From Paenalkalicoccus suaedae (GTDB taxonomy: Bacteria; Bacillota; Bacilli; Bacillales; Salisediminibacteriaceae): a stretch of 64,000 nucleotides of DNA. The notes under the pieces were generated by a model, which was not told the origin of the DNA, searched no databases, and was given only the letters and a program-made list of their open reading frames with translations. Location: the NCBI RefSeq assembly GCF_006965545.2, contig NZ_CP041372.2:682001-746000 (forward strand). Reading direction: 5' to 3'. The position numbers and the translations under genes are program-made. This document shows, one piece after another, positions 1 to 8,177 of the stretch. Position 1 is the stretch's first letter. Each line of letters opens with the position of its first letter.

Positions 1-1114
1 TTCTAAAGCAGAAGGTGTATGGGTAGAGGATCCGGAGGGCAATCGCTATATTGATATGCTGAGCGCCTATTCAGCGGTGAACCAAGGTCACCGTCACCCT
101 ACGATTATCCAAGCGCTCAAAGATCAGGCAGATCGCATTACATTAACATCCCGCGCCTTCCATAACGATCAACTCGCTCCTTTTTACGAAAAAGTAGCGG
201 CATTGACGAAGATGGACATGGTGCTTCCGATGAATACGGGTGCAGAAGCGGTAGAGACAGCGGTAAAAGCTGTGCGTCGTTGGGCATACCGTGTAAAGGG
301 TGTACCAAATGATTTAGCAGAAATTATTGTGTGTGAAGAGAACTTTCATGGTCGCACGATGACAGCTGTTTCCCTTTCATCTAATGATGCGTATAAAAAG
401 GATTTTGGTCCGATGCTACCAGGAATTAAAGTTATTCCATACGGAGATGCAGATGCATTACGTGAGGCGATCACGCCAAACACAGCAGCATTCATCTTTG
501 AGCCAATTCAAGGAGAAGCAGGGATTAATATTCCAAAAGAAGGCTTTTTACGTGAGGCGCGCGCTATTTGCGAGGAGAACCGTGTGCTGTATGTAGCGGA
601 CGAAATCCAATGTGGACTCGGGCGTTCCGGTAAGATGTTTGCATGTGACTGGGAAGACGTGAAGCCAGACATGTTTATCTTAGGGAAAGCACTAGGTGGA
701 GGCGTTATGCCAATCTCCTGTGTGGCCGCAAACAAAGAGATTTTAGGCGTGTTTGAGCCAGGCTCTCATGGATCAACATTTGGAGGAAATCCACTAGCAT
801 GTGCGGTATCTGTTGCCTCCCTTCAGGTTATTGAGGACGAGAACCTAGTGGATCGCTCTCTTGAATTAGGGAATTATTTAAAAGAAGAGCTTGCTAAAAT
901 CGATAATCCAAAAATCCGCGAAGTACGAGGAAGAGGATTGTTTATTGGCGTGGAGTTAACAGAACCAGCGAGACCTTACTGTGAAGCACTGAAAGAGAAA
1001 GGTCTTCTTTGTAAGGAAACGCAGGAGAACGTGATTCGTTTTGCACCACCGCTCGTAATTTCCAAAGAAGACTTAGATTTTGCATTAACACGTATTAAAG
1101 AAGTGCTAAGCTAA
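1..1114 (+). CDS. rocD: Ornithine aminotransferase, 5' end missing
   Basis: PLP enzyme that transaminates ornithine with 2-oxoglutarate to glutamate semialdehyde in cytosolic arginine/ornithine catabolism. The frame is already open at base 2, before the first ATG at 56, so the gene is cut by the window edge. About 370 residues are visible against roughly 400 for the family, so some 30 N-terminal residues are missing. The PLP lysine sits in [12 protein letters not shown], the aspartate in [13 protein letters not shown], and the substrate motif [11 protein letters not shown] is present. It is followed by proline dehydrogenase and arginase, which together route arginine and proline to P5C and glutamate. 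Confidence 0.95.
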   Translation, partial: SKAEGVWVEDPEGNRYIDMLSAYSAVNQGHRHPTIIQALKDQADRITLTSRAFHNDQLAPFYEKVAALTKMDMVLPMNTGAEAVETAVKAVRRWAYRVKGVPNDLAEIIVCEENFHGRTMTAVSLSSNDAYKKDFGPMLPGIKVIPYGDADALREAITPNTAAFIFEPIQGEAGINIPKEGFLREARAICEENRVLYVADEIQCGLGRSGKMFACDWEDVKPDMFILGKALGGGVMPISCVAANKEILGVFEPGSHGSTFGGNPLACAVSVASLQVIEDENLVDRSLELGNYLKEELAKIDNPKIREVRGRGLFIGVELTEPARPYCEALKEKGLLCKETQENVIRFAPPLVISKEDLDFALTRIKEVLS

Positions 1115-1249
1115 CTCGTCTATTTTAATGGACGACTGTGCGCAGGACTTTTAGTAAGCTTGATGACCTACAGCGCCTTTCCTAAATAAAGAGAGGGCGT
1201 AATCAATCCAATACAAGAATGCTAACAGGTGAAGGGGGATGAAGGAGAC

Positions 1250-2155
1250 ATGATTACAAGAAACTTCTTCTTGTTTTTGTCCCAAAATAAGTTTATGAAG
1301 GGGAGAGCGATGAAATGGGGGCCGAAATTTGGCGCCAAATCTGTTATTGCCGGAGAAACAATTCAAGAAGCGATTGACACAGTGCGAAAGCTGAATGAAA
1401 AGGGACTTAGTGCAACGGTCGACCACTTAGGAGAGTTTGTCTATAGTCGTGAGGAAGCAATCGAATCGGCTGATTATTGTATCCGTACTTTGGAAGCGAT
1501 TTCAGAAGCGGGCGTAGACTGCAACCTATCGCTTAAGCTTACACAGCTCGGTCTCGATGTCGACAGAGAGCTGTGCTTATCGAATATGAAACGTATTTTA
1601 GAGGTTGCGAAGGCGGATAATAACTTCGTGCGCATTGATATGGAGGATTACTCTCACTTAGATGCTACGCTATCACTTCTCGCTGAGCTTCGTGAGTCGT
1701 ATGATAATGTTGGTACAGCCATTCAGGGCTATCTCTTCCGCGCGAGTGAGGATATTGATAAACTGAAGGGGATGAACCTGAGACTTATTAAGGGTGCTTA
1801 TAAGGAGTCGCCTGCGCATGCATATCAGAAGCAGGAGGATGTCGATCGCAATTACGTATCTATCATTAAACAGCATATGCTAAATGGTAGCTATGCAGCA
1901 GTAGCGACACATGATCATAACGTGATTGCAGAGATCAAAAAGTTTGCAGCGGAAAATGATATTCCAGTTGATAAGTTCGAATTCCAAATGCTCTACGGCT
2001 TCCGTACGGATATGCAGGCAGACATTCGAAGCGAAGGCTATAAAATGCGTGTATACGTTCCGTTTGGGAACGACTGGTACGGCTACTTTATGCGCCGTTT
2101 AGCAGAGCGACCGCAAAACGTGGCGTTTGCTGTTCGCGGACTTCTTTCTAAATAA
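1250..2155 (+). CDS. Proline dehydrogenase (PutB/FadM type)
   Basis: FAD enzyme oxidising proline to pyrroline-5-carboxylate. It is a single-domain protein of 301 residues, the usual length of the Bacillus monofunctional enzyme. Family motifs are seen: KGAYKES near residue 180, EFQMLYG, and the C-terminal YVPFGNDWYGYFMRRLAERP. An upstream in-frame GTG at 1229 has no good ribosome binding site; the ATG at 1250 begins MITRNFFLFLSQNK, which matches homologues as I recall them. The AAGGAG at 1242 is only 2 nt from that ATG, but a purine run near 1234 is better placed, so the start is fairly but not fully certain. Confidence 0.93.
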   Translation: MITRNFFLFLSQNKFMKGRAMKWGPKFGAKSVIAGETIQEAIDTVRKLNEKGLSATVDHLGEFVYSREEAIESADYCIRTLEAISEAGVDCNLSLKLTQLGLDVDRELCLSNMKRILEVAKADNNFVRIDMEDYSHLDATLSLLAELRESYDNVGTAIQGYLFRASEDIDKLKGMNLRLIKGAYKESPAHAYQKQEDVDRNYVSIIKQHMLNGSYAAVATHDHNVIAEIKKFAAENDIPVDKFEFQMLYGFRTDMQADIRSEGYKMRVYVPFGNDWYGYFMRRLAERPQNVAFAVRGLLSK

Positions 2156-2168
2156 GGGTTTAATCAAT

Positions 2169-2190
2169 CAGGTAGGGCTTGCCCTGCCTG
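2169..2190 (+). other. Stable hairpin between putB and rocF
   Basis: A 10-bp stem (CAGGTAGGGC with GCCCTGCCTG) with almost no loop lies 14 bases after the proline dehydrogenase stop. No U run follows, so it is not a clear terminator; it could attenuate transcription or protect an mRNA end. Confidence 0.4.
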
Positions 2191-2240
2191 TTCGTGCGTA
2201 GCTTTACGAGGCGCATGTAATTTTGGATGAGGTGAATAGG

Positions 2241-3143
2241 ATGAAGCAAAAGATTTCGATTATCGGTGTACCAATGGATTTAGGTCAAATGCGTCGTGGT
2301 GTTGATATGGGACCTAGCGTCATTCGCTATGCGGGTGTCGTGGAGCGTTTAGAAGCGCTTGGTTATGCAGTTGAGGATCGCGGAGATGTAAAAATTGGTC
2401 GTCCATCTACACTTGATGTGAAAAATGACGACAATTTAAAGGATTTAAACGTAGTAATTGAAGCGAACCAAACATTGGCAGAGGAAGTTTCTAAAGCAGT
2501 GGCAGAGGATGCATTCCCACTTATTTTAGGAGGCGACCACAGCATCGCGATCGGCTCACTCGCAGGAGTTGCTGATAAAGTCGATCAGCTTGGCGTCATT
2601 TGGTATGATGCGCACGGCGACTTAAATACAGGAGAGACGTCTCCATCAGGGAATATTCACGGGATGCCTCTTGCTGCAAGTCTTGGTATCGGCCATCCAT
2701 CCTTAACGGAAATCGGCGGCTATGCTCCGAAGGTTCGTCCGGAGAACGTGGTCATTATCGGAGCTCGTTCTTTAGATGAAGGTGAGCGCGAGTTAATTAA
2801 GGAAAAAGGTATCAAGGTATTTACGATGCACGAAGTCGATCGCCTCGGCATGAGCAAGGTAATGGAGCAAGCGATTGAGCACGTGACGAAAAACACAGAC
2901 GGCGTGCACTTAAGCCTCGATTTAGACGCGTTAGATCCACTCTATGCGCCAGGCGTCGGTACACCGGTAATTGGTGGCCCTACATATCGCGAGACGCACC
3001 TTGCGATGGAGATGCTCGCTGAGAGCGGAATCATTACCTCAGCCGAGTTTGTCGAAGTAAACCCAATTTTAGACGTTAAAAATCAAACAGCCGAAGCGGC
3101 AGTTGCCTTGATTGGTTCCCTGTTTGGGGAGAAACTCTTGTAA
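2241..3143 (+). CDS. rocF: Arginase
   Basis: Manganese enzyme hydrolysing arginine to ornithine and urea, feeding ornithine to RocD. It has 300 residues, typical for the family. Metal ligands are visible in GGDHS (about 97-101), DAHGD (123-127) and SLDLDALDP. The first in-frame codon is TTG at 2223, but ATG 2241 has GAGGTG about seven bases upstream and gives the canonical start ([15 protein letters not shown]), so it was chosen. Together with rocD and proline dehydrogenase it forms an arginine/proline catabolic cluster on one strand. Confidence 0.95.
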   Translation: MKQKISIIGVPMDLGQMRRGVDMGPSVIRYAGVVERLEALGYAVEDRGDVKIGRPSTLDVKNDDNLKDLNVVIEANQTLAEEVSKAVAEDAFPLILGGDHSIAIGSLAGVADKVDQLGVIWYDAHGDLNTGETSPSGNIHGMPLAASLGIGHPSLTEIGGYAPKVRPENVVIIGARSLDEGERELIKEKGIKVFTMHEVDRLGMSKVMEQAIEHVTKNTDGVHLSLDLDALDPLYAPGVGTPVIGGPTYRETHLAMEMLAESGIITSAEFVEVNPILDVKNQTAEAAVALIGSLFGEKLL

Positions 3144-3267
3144 GGGTCTGTGGGGATTTAATAGAAGGCTAGAAGCCAACTACTAGAGTGACTGCAGAAG
3201 CGGTTATGAGGTGGTTGGTTTTTTGTGGTTGGGAGGGAGGAATTGAAATTTGTTGGAGGCGGAGGTC

Positions 3268-3480
3268 CATAACGTTGGAATGGGGAACATGGAACATAAC
3301 TGGTTTTATTCCTATCACTAAGTCCATAACTTTGGAATGCGGAACATAAAACTGAAATAGGGAACATAAAAGCTGAATAAGGCACATAACTAGGTGTCTA
3401 AGCAGAGGGAAGTCCATAACTTTTGAATAAGGCACATAAAATTGAAATGGGGAACATATTTCCGAAATGCGGAACATAAC
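3268..3480. repeat. 20-bp phased CATAAC/CATAAA array, block 1
   Basis: In the gap between convergent rocF and mgtE, the word CATAAC, CATAAA or a close relative starts at 3268, 3288, 3325, 3345, 3365, 3385, 3415, 3435, 3455 and 3475. Most spacings are exactly 20 bp, with one 30-bp and one 37-bp step. The bases between words are degenerate (purine-rich, ending GGAA or GGCA). Open frames across it lack ribosome binding sites. The stretch 3481-3640 holds no gene, only a 7-bp hairpin (GCGCATG/CATGCGC) near 3609. Confidence 0.85.
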
Positions 3481-3648
3481 TCATACACAAAGCTTATAGC
3501 ACTTAATAAATCTTGTACTTTCTCAACCTTTTAACGAAAAATGCTTTTATTTAAACTACAACTAGCGCGAGAATACAACCAATCTTTAAGATACAGTGGC
3601 TTTTTCGCGCATGAAGCAACTCCATGCGCGCTTTCAATGAGAGAAGTC

Positions 3649-3894
3649 CATAACTCCTGAATGGGGAACATAAAACTGAAATAGGGAACATAAAAACCGA
3701 ATAAGGCACATAACTAGGTGTCTAAGCAGGGAGAAGTCCATAACTCCTGAATGGGGAACATAAAACTGAAATAGGGAACATAAAAACCGAATAAGGCACA
3801 TAGCTAGGTGCCTAAGCAGAGAGAAGTCCATAACTTTTGCATAAGGCACATAAAATTGAAATAGGGAACATAACTTCAAAATACGGAACATAAC
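3649..3894. repeat. 20-bp phased CATAAC array, block 2, with 90-bp higher-order repeat
   Basis: Same word family as the block at 3268, starting at 3649, 3669, 3689, 3709, 3739, 3759, 3779, 3799, 3829, 3849, 3869 and 3889. Three 20-bp steps and one 30-bp step make a 90-bp unit; the 3649 and 3739 units are nearly identical, which indicates recent tandem duplication. Confidence 0.85.
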
Positions 3895-3897
3895 ACA

Positions 3898-3939
3898 AAC
3901 AAAAAAGCACCGCACAGCAATTCCAGCCATGCGATGCTC
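3898..3939 (-). terminator. Rho-independent terminator of mgtE
   Basis: Read on the minus strand, AGCATCGCA pairs with TGCGGTGCT and is followed by TTTTTTG. It lies just past the mgtE stop at 3965. Confidence 0.8.
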
Positions 3940-3964
3940 TCTTATAAAAATTCTCAACTCCTTA

Positions 3965-5308
3965 TTAAATAAGGAACTGCATAAGTGCTGTTGCGATACC
4001 AAAATAAATCAGCAACGAAAAGATATCGTTGATCGTGGTAATAAGTGGACCAGAGGCAACTGCTGGATCTAAGCCTACTCGCGATAAGATGATTGGAATG
4101 GTGGTACCAGCCATCGTCCCGATAATAAGTGTTGCTACAAGAGAGACACCTACAACGATACCAAATGCGACAGATTGCCAGAGTGTGGCGATTAAGAATA
4201 CGAGCGCACCACAGACAATTCCAATAATGATACCCACTTTAAACTCTCGCCATATGAGCTTTAGCACGGTTTTACGGTCATTGTCGTTTGTAACAAGGCC
4301 GCGGACAACGACAGCAAGCGATTGCGTCCCAGTATTACCAGTCATACCTGCAATCATTGGCATGAAGAAAATAAGCGCAACGACCTGCTCTAACGTATTC
4401 TCAAAGCTATCTAAAATACTTCCTGATAAAAGTCCAATAAATAAGAGCAAAATAAGCCATGGTAGTCGTCTATAAGAGGCGACAAAGGCGGGGGTATTAA
4501 AGTCGATATCCTTACCGGATGCGGAAAGTTTCTCAATATCCTCTCGTGCTTCCTCGATGAAGACGTCGATAACGTCATCAACGGTAACGATCCCTTTTAA
4601 CACGTTATTTTCGTCCACGACTGGCACTGCTAAAAAGTCATAGCGCTCAATCATTTGCGCAACTTCCTCTTGGTCCATATCGATTGGAGCAGAGATAACA
4701 CGATTAAACATAATGTCGCGAATCATTTCGCTACCGTCGGCAATAAGCATGTCTCTGTAGCTGACAACGCCAACAAGCTTCTTATTTTCGTCAATTACAT
4801 ATAAGTAATAAATATTTCTCGTGAATTCTGCGAAGCTCTTAAACTTCTCGACAGCGTCACGGACAGTATAATAATCGCGAATCCAAACAAATTCGTTCGT
4901 CATAATACCACCGGCAGTTTCTGGCGGATAGCTCATTAACTGCTGGACGGTACGCGATTCTTCCTGCTCCATGGCAGATAAGTATTCAGCCAAGTTATCT
5001 TCCGAGATTTCGCTCAGTAAGTCGGCCAGGTCATCGTTCTCCATAATATCCATGATTTTAGAGGAGCGCTCAATACCAAGCTTCTGCAGGACTTCTAGCT
5101 GCATGTCCGAATCGAGCTCCATGATTAAATCGGCGATATTTGCTTTAGGTAAGAAGCTTAAAAACTTGTAGTGATGCTTCTCCGGCAACGCACGATATAA
5201 TTCAGCGATATCGTATGGATGAAGCTCTTCAATCATCTCCTGAAAAGCAGTCTTCTGCGCTTCCTTTAAATAGCGGATTGTTAGTACGGTAAGTTTGTTT
5301 GTATCCAT
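3965..5308 (-). CDS. mgtE: Magnesium transporter MgtE
   Basis: Homodimeric Mg2+ channel/transporter of the plasma membrane. It has 447 residues, as usual for Bacillus MgtE: an N-terminal superhelical domain (LDSDMQLEVLQKLG, LADLLSEISEDNLAEYL), two CBS domains (about residues 140-260, with PVVDENNVLKGIVTVDDVIDVF), then five membrane segments from about residue 285, including MPMIAGMTGNTGTQSLAVVVRG. The open frame extends 29 codons upstream, but ATG 5308 has GGAGAGG about ten bases before it and starts MDTNKLTVLTIRYL, so it was chosen. It is transcribed divergently from the iron transporter ATPase. I see no M-box riboswitch in the 5309-5480 leader. Confidence 0.95.
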   Translation of the reverse strand: MDTNKLTVLTIRYLKEAQKTAFQEMIEELHPYDIAELYRALPEKHHYKFLSFLPKANIADLIMELDSDMQLEVLQKLGIERSSKIMDIMENDDLADLLSEISEDNLAEYLSAMEQEESRTVQQLMSYPPETAGGIMTNEFVWIRDYYTVRDAVEKFKSFAEFTRNIYYLYVIDENKKLVGVVSYRDMLIADGSEMIRDIMFNRVISAPIDMDQEEVAQMIERYDFLAVPVVDENNVLKGIVTVDDVIDVFIEEAREDIEKLSASGKDIDFNTPAFVASYRRLPWLILLLFIGLLSGSILDSFENTLEQVVALIFFMPMIAGMTGNTGTQSLAVVVRGLVTNDNDRKTVLKLIWREFKVGIIIGIVCGALVFLIATLWQSVAFGIVVGVSLVATLIIGTMAGTTIPIILSRVGLDPAVASGPLITTINDIFSLLIYFGIATALMQFLI

Positions 5309-5481
5309 TCGGTCACATCCTCTCCAACATCTCTCTATACCCTTATTGTACAAAAAGATCACCTGCTTTGACACGCCCAACCCGATTTTCTTCAATGGCA
5401 GAAAAAGGGGGTAGAGTTTGTCGGGGATGTGAACGTTTGCATGCTTATTGTGAGAAAATTTTGTATCTGTGAGATGTATAA

Positions 5482-5557
5482 TTGACCCTATGAAAATGTA
5501 TGTGCTATACTTCAGATGGAATGAAAATCATTCTCAATTAGATTAGAATGATTCTAA
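5482..5557 (+). promoter_or_regulatory. Sigma-A promoter with Fur boxes for the iron ABC ATPase
   Basis: TTGACC at 5482-5487 and TATACT at 5506-5511 are 18 bp apart. Just downstream, TTAGAATGATTCTAA (5543-5557) is a perfect 7-1-7 inverted repeat of the Fur class, preceded by an overlapping half-match around 5523-5540. Binding here would block early elongation when iron is plentiful. Confidence 0.75.
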
Positions 5558-5629
5558 ATAAGCCTATAAATGAATCACTTATATATAGCTACGGGACTTG
5601 AGGAATAGTTTATTGCAGGAGGTTGGAGC

Positions 5630-6688
5630 ATGAGCTTTTTACAGCTAGAGAATATTTCAAAAGTATTTGCAGGTGCAGGCAAGCCTGCAGTAAATGGGTT
5701 AAAGCTAACGATTAACCAAGGGGAAATCGTTTCTCTTTTAGGACCGAGTGGTTGTGGAAAGACGACAACACTTCGTATGATCGCCGGGTTTGAGAACCCA
5801 TCGGAAGGAACGATTAAAATTGATGGAGCAACGATCGTGAAGGATGCCTTTGCGCTTCCCCCAGAAAAGCGCGGAATTGGCATGGTGTTTCAGGACTATG
5901 CTCTTTTCCCACACATGACGATCTTAAAGAATGTGATGTTTGGGCTAAATAAATGGAGCTCTCGTGACAAGAAGAAGCGAGCAAAGGAAGTGCTGGAGCT
6001 AGTTGGTTTAGAAGAGTTTGCGGATCGTTATCCGACTCAAATCTCTGGTGGTCAGCAACAACGCGTCGCATTAGCGCGTGCTTTGGCACCACGTCCGCAC
6101 GTAGTATTGATGGACGAGCCATTTAGTAACTTGGACGCTGGTCTTCGCGAAAAGATGCGTTTTGAAATCACGAACATTTTGCGTCGTGCTAACACAACTG
6201 CAATCATTGTTACGCACGATCAAAAGGATGCATTTGCGGTCTCGGATCGTGTTGTTGTTATGAATGAAGGCGAAATCCAACAAATTGCTGCACCGAAAGA
6301 GATGTATCGCTGTCCAAAGAACTGTTTTGTCGCGCAGTTTGTCGGCAAAACAAACCTGCTTACAGGCAAAATGGATCAAGATCTCCGTAGCATCCATACA
6401 CATATTGGTCGGGTTACGTTACCTGAGGAATCAAAGCAACTTCTTGAAGACGTGACGCTTTCAGTTAGACCAGAAGGCTGTATGCTCTCTGAGCAAGGTG
6501 CCTACTGTGGTAAGGTTGAGCGCGTGACGTATAGTGGAGAGTATCAAGAATTGCATGTCCACCTGCAAAACGACGGCGGATTAGCTCCTGCACCGATGCT
6601 TATTTATGCTCCCGTTGAGCAAGACATCGAAGTAGGTACGGTTGTCTCCTTCGATATCAAACCAGAACTCGTTGCATTAGTGGATTAA
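5630..6688 (+). CDS. Ferric iron ABC transporter, ATP-binding protein (FbpC-like)
   Basis: Cytosolic ATPase of a periplasmic-binding-protein type importer. It has 352 residues: a nucleotide-binding domain with Walker A GPSGCGKT (38-45), Q-loop FQDYALFPHM, signature SGGQQQRVALARAL, Walker B VVLMDEPFSNLDA and switch IVTHD, then a TOBE-like C-terminal region. The substrate is inferred from the two Fur-box promoters and the FbpA-type binding protein downstream. The start ATG 5630 has GGAGG at a good distance. A terminator follows, so the ATPase has its own transcript, separate from the binding protein and permease. Confidence 0.9.
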   Translation: MSFLQLENISKVFAGAGKPAVNGLKLTINQGEIVSLLGPSGCGKTTTLRMIAGFENPSEGTIKIDGATIVKDAFALPPEKRGIGMVFQDYALFPHMTILKNVMFGLNKWSSRDKKKRAKEVLELVGLEEFADRYPTQISGGQQQRVALARALAPRPHVVLMDEPFSNLDAGLREKMRFEITNILRRANTTAIIVTHDQKDAFAVSDRVVVMNEGEIQQIAAPKEMYRCPKNCFVAQFVGKTNLLTGKMDQDLRSIHTHIGRVTLPEESKQLLEDVTLSVRPEGCMLSEQGAYCGKVERVTYSGEYQELHVHLQNDGGLAPAPMLIYAPVEQDIEVGTVVSFDIKPELVALVD

Positions 6689-6704
6689 TAGATTGTTACA
6701 GAGT

Positions 6705-6735
6705 AAGAGCCTGTCCTTTTGTGCAGGCTCTTTTT
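6705..6735 (+). terminator. Terminator after ABC ATPase
   Basis: AGAGCCTG pairs with CAGGCTCT across a ten-base loop, followed by five T. Confidence 0.9.
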
Positions 6736-6853
6736 ACTTGGGAAGAGCGATGCTGGGAAGGGCATTCCTAGTGCAAATTCCTACGCTTATTTGGAATCGT
6801 TATCAATAGTCACGCTTTTTTCATAATTACGATGAAAAGATACCAAAACCTTA

Positions 6854-6914
6854 TTGACAATGATTCTCACTGTCAGTATAGTGAACATTAGTGATAATGA
6901 GAATCGTTATCAAT
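6854..6914 (+). promoter_or_regulatory. Sigma-A promoter with two Fur boxes before the iron-binding lipoprotein
   Basis: TTGACA (6854-6859), a 17-bp spacer and TATAGT (6877-6882) form a near-consensus promoter. A dyad starting TGACAATGA and ending CACTGTCA (6855-6875) covers the -35 and spacer; a second, stronger box with TGATAAT and GTTATCA arms (6892-6912) covers the transcription start. A further half-site lies near 6796. This arrangement predicts tight Fur repression. Confidence 0.85.
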
Positions 6915-6949
6915 AAAACAAACTACATACTAATTAGGAGTGAAGATAC

Positions 6950-8134
6950 ATGAAAAAGTCAACAAAGGTACTTATCTCAGCTGTATTATCTGCAAGTGTA
7001 CTAGCTGCTTGTGGTAATAATGATGGAGCAAACACGGAAGAACCGGCTGCGAATACGAATACAAACGCAGGGGCAAATGAAGAAAACGCAACAAACGAAA
7101 CAAATGAAACAAATGCGAACGGCACAGACGATGTTTCTAACAACGAAGGAAATAATGAAACAGCCGCTGATGCAGAACTTGAAGGCGAGCTTGTGGTATA
7201 CTCAAACCGTAACGAACAGTTTGTACAATCACTATTAGATAAGTTTGAAGAAGAGACTGGCGTCGAAGTGCGCGCACTTCACGGAGCAGACCCACTTCAA
7301 GTACAAGAGGAAGCAAATAACGTCCAAGCAGATATCTTTATCTCAAATGATATCGGTGCGCTTGAATACTTAAATACAGAAGGACTTTTATCTCCTTCTA
7401 ACCCAACAAACGTTGAATCGATTGATGAGCAATATCGTGCCGACGAAAATGAGTGGGTAGCAATCTCTGCTCGTGCTCGTGGATTCATTTATAATAAAGA
7501 CATGATTTCTGAAGACGAAATGCCAACAAAAATGGAAGATCTACTTGACCCACAGTGGGCAGACGTCGAGAACGGCTATGCGATCACACGCGGTGGTAAC
7601 GGCGGTATGATCGGTAACGTATCAGCGCTACGCTATGAGTGGGGTGATGACCAGACAATGGAATGGATCTCTGCTATTCAAGAAAATGCGGCAGGTATCT
7701 TCGAAGGGCACGGTGACATTCGTCGCGCAGTCGGTGCTGGTGAGCATGCATTTGGTCTAGTAAACAACTATTACTACCACCAACAGCTTGAAGAGCCAAC
7801 AGATAACAACGTAGGCTTCATTTACACAGACCAAGGGGAAGGCGAAATGGGCGCAATTGCTAACGCAGCTGGCGCAGGTGTTGTCGCAGGAGCTCCAAAC
7901 GAAGCAAATGCACAAGCGTTTATGGATTGGTTACTAGAGGATGAAAACCAGCTAGAATTTGTTGGAGAATCGTTGGAAGTACCAATGAACCCAGATCTAG
8001 AACCACCGTTCGCAGAAGCAGTCCCATTCTCTGAGCTTCAAGTACAAGATATGCCATTAAGTGAACTAGGTAATTACTTCCAAGATACAGTACAAATCAT
8101 TGAAGACGCTGGCTTAGACCTAGAGTTACGCTAA
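6950..8134 (+). CDS. Ferric iron ABC transporter, substrate-binding lipoprotein (FbpA/FutA-like)
   Basis: Membrane-anchored receptor that captures ferric iron for the permease downstream. It has 394 residues. A signal peptide ends in the lipobox LAAC with the lipidated cysteine at 21. Residues 25-72 are a low-complexity Asn/Thr/Glu linker, unusually long. The binding domain starts about residue 78 (GELVVYSNRNEQFVQSLL) and contains VNNYYYHQQ, whose adjacent tyrosines resemble the iron-ligating pair of FbpA/FutA proteins. RBS TAGGAG precedes ATG 6950. The strong acidity of linker and domain would suit a saline or alkaline habitat, which is inference. Confidence 0.92.
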   Translation: MKKSTKVLISAVLSASVLAACGNNDGANTEEPAANTNTNAGANEENATNETNETNANGTDDVSNNEGNNETAADAELEGELVVYSNRNEQFVQSLLDKFEEETGVEVRALHGADPLQVQEEANNVQADIFISNDIGALEYLNTEGLLSPSNPTNVESIDEQYRADENEWVAISARARGFIYNKDMISEDEMPTKMEDLLDPQWADVENGYAITRGGNGGMIGNVSALRYEWGDDQTMEWISAIQENAAGIFEGHGDIRRAVGAGEHAFGLVNNYYYHQQLEEPTDNNVGFIYTDQGEGEMGAIANAAGAGVVAGAPNEANAQAFMDWLLEDENQLEFVGESLEVPMNPDLEPPFAEAVPFSELQVQDMPLSELGNYFQDTVQIIEDAGLDLELR

Positions 8135-8177
8135 ACTAGCTTAGAAGATACTATCACGTTAGCGAGGGTAAACAGCT

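Noticed and set aside
3158-4002. Minus-strand frames across the CATAAC arrays encoding repeated FQFYVP-like peptides
   Set aside because: They arise from the 20-bp repeats, have no ribosome binding sites and change frame from unit to unit.
4029-4475. 148-codon plus-strand frame opposite mgtE
   Set aside because: Shadow of the mgtE frame; no ribosome binding site or family features.
5309-5480. M-box magnesium riboswitch upstream of mgtE
   Set aside because: No recognisable M-box helices, and no terminator-antiterminator pair in the leader.
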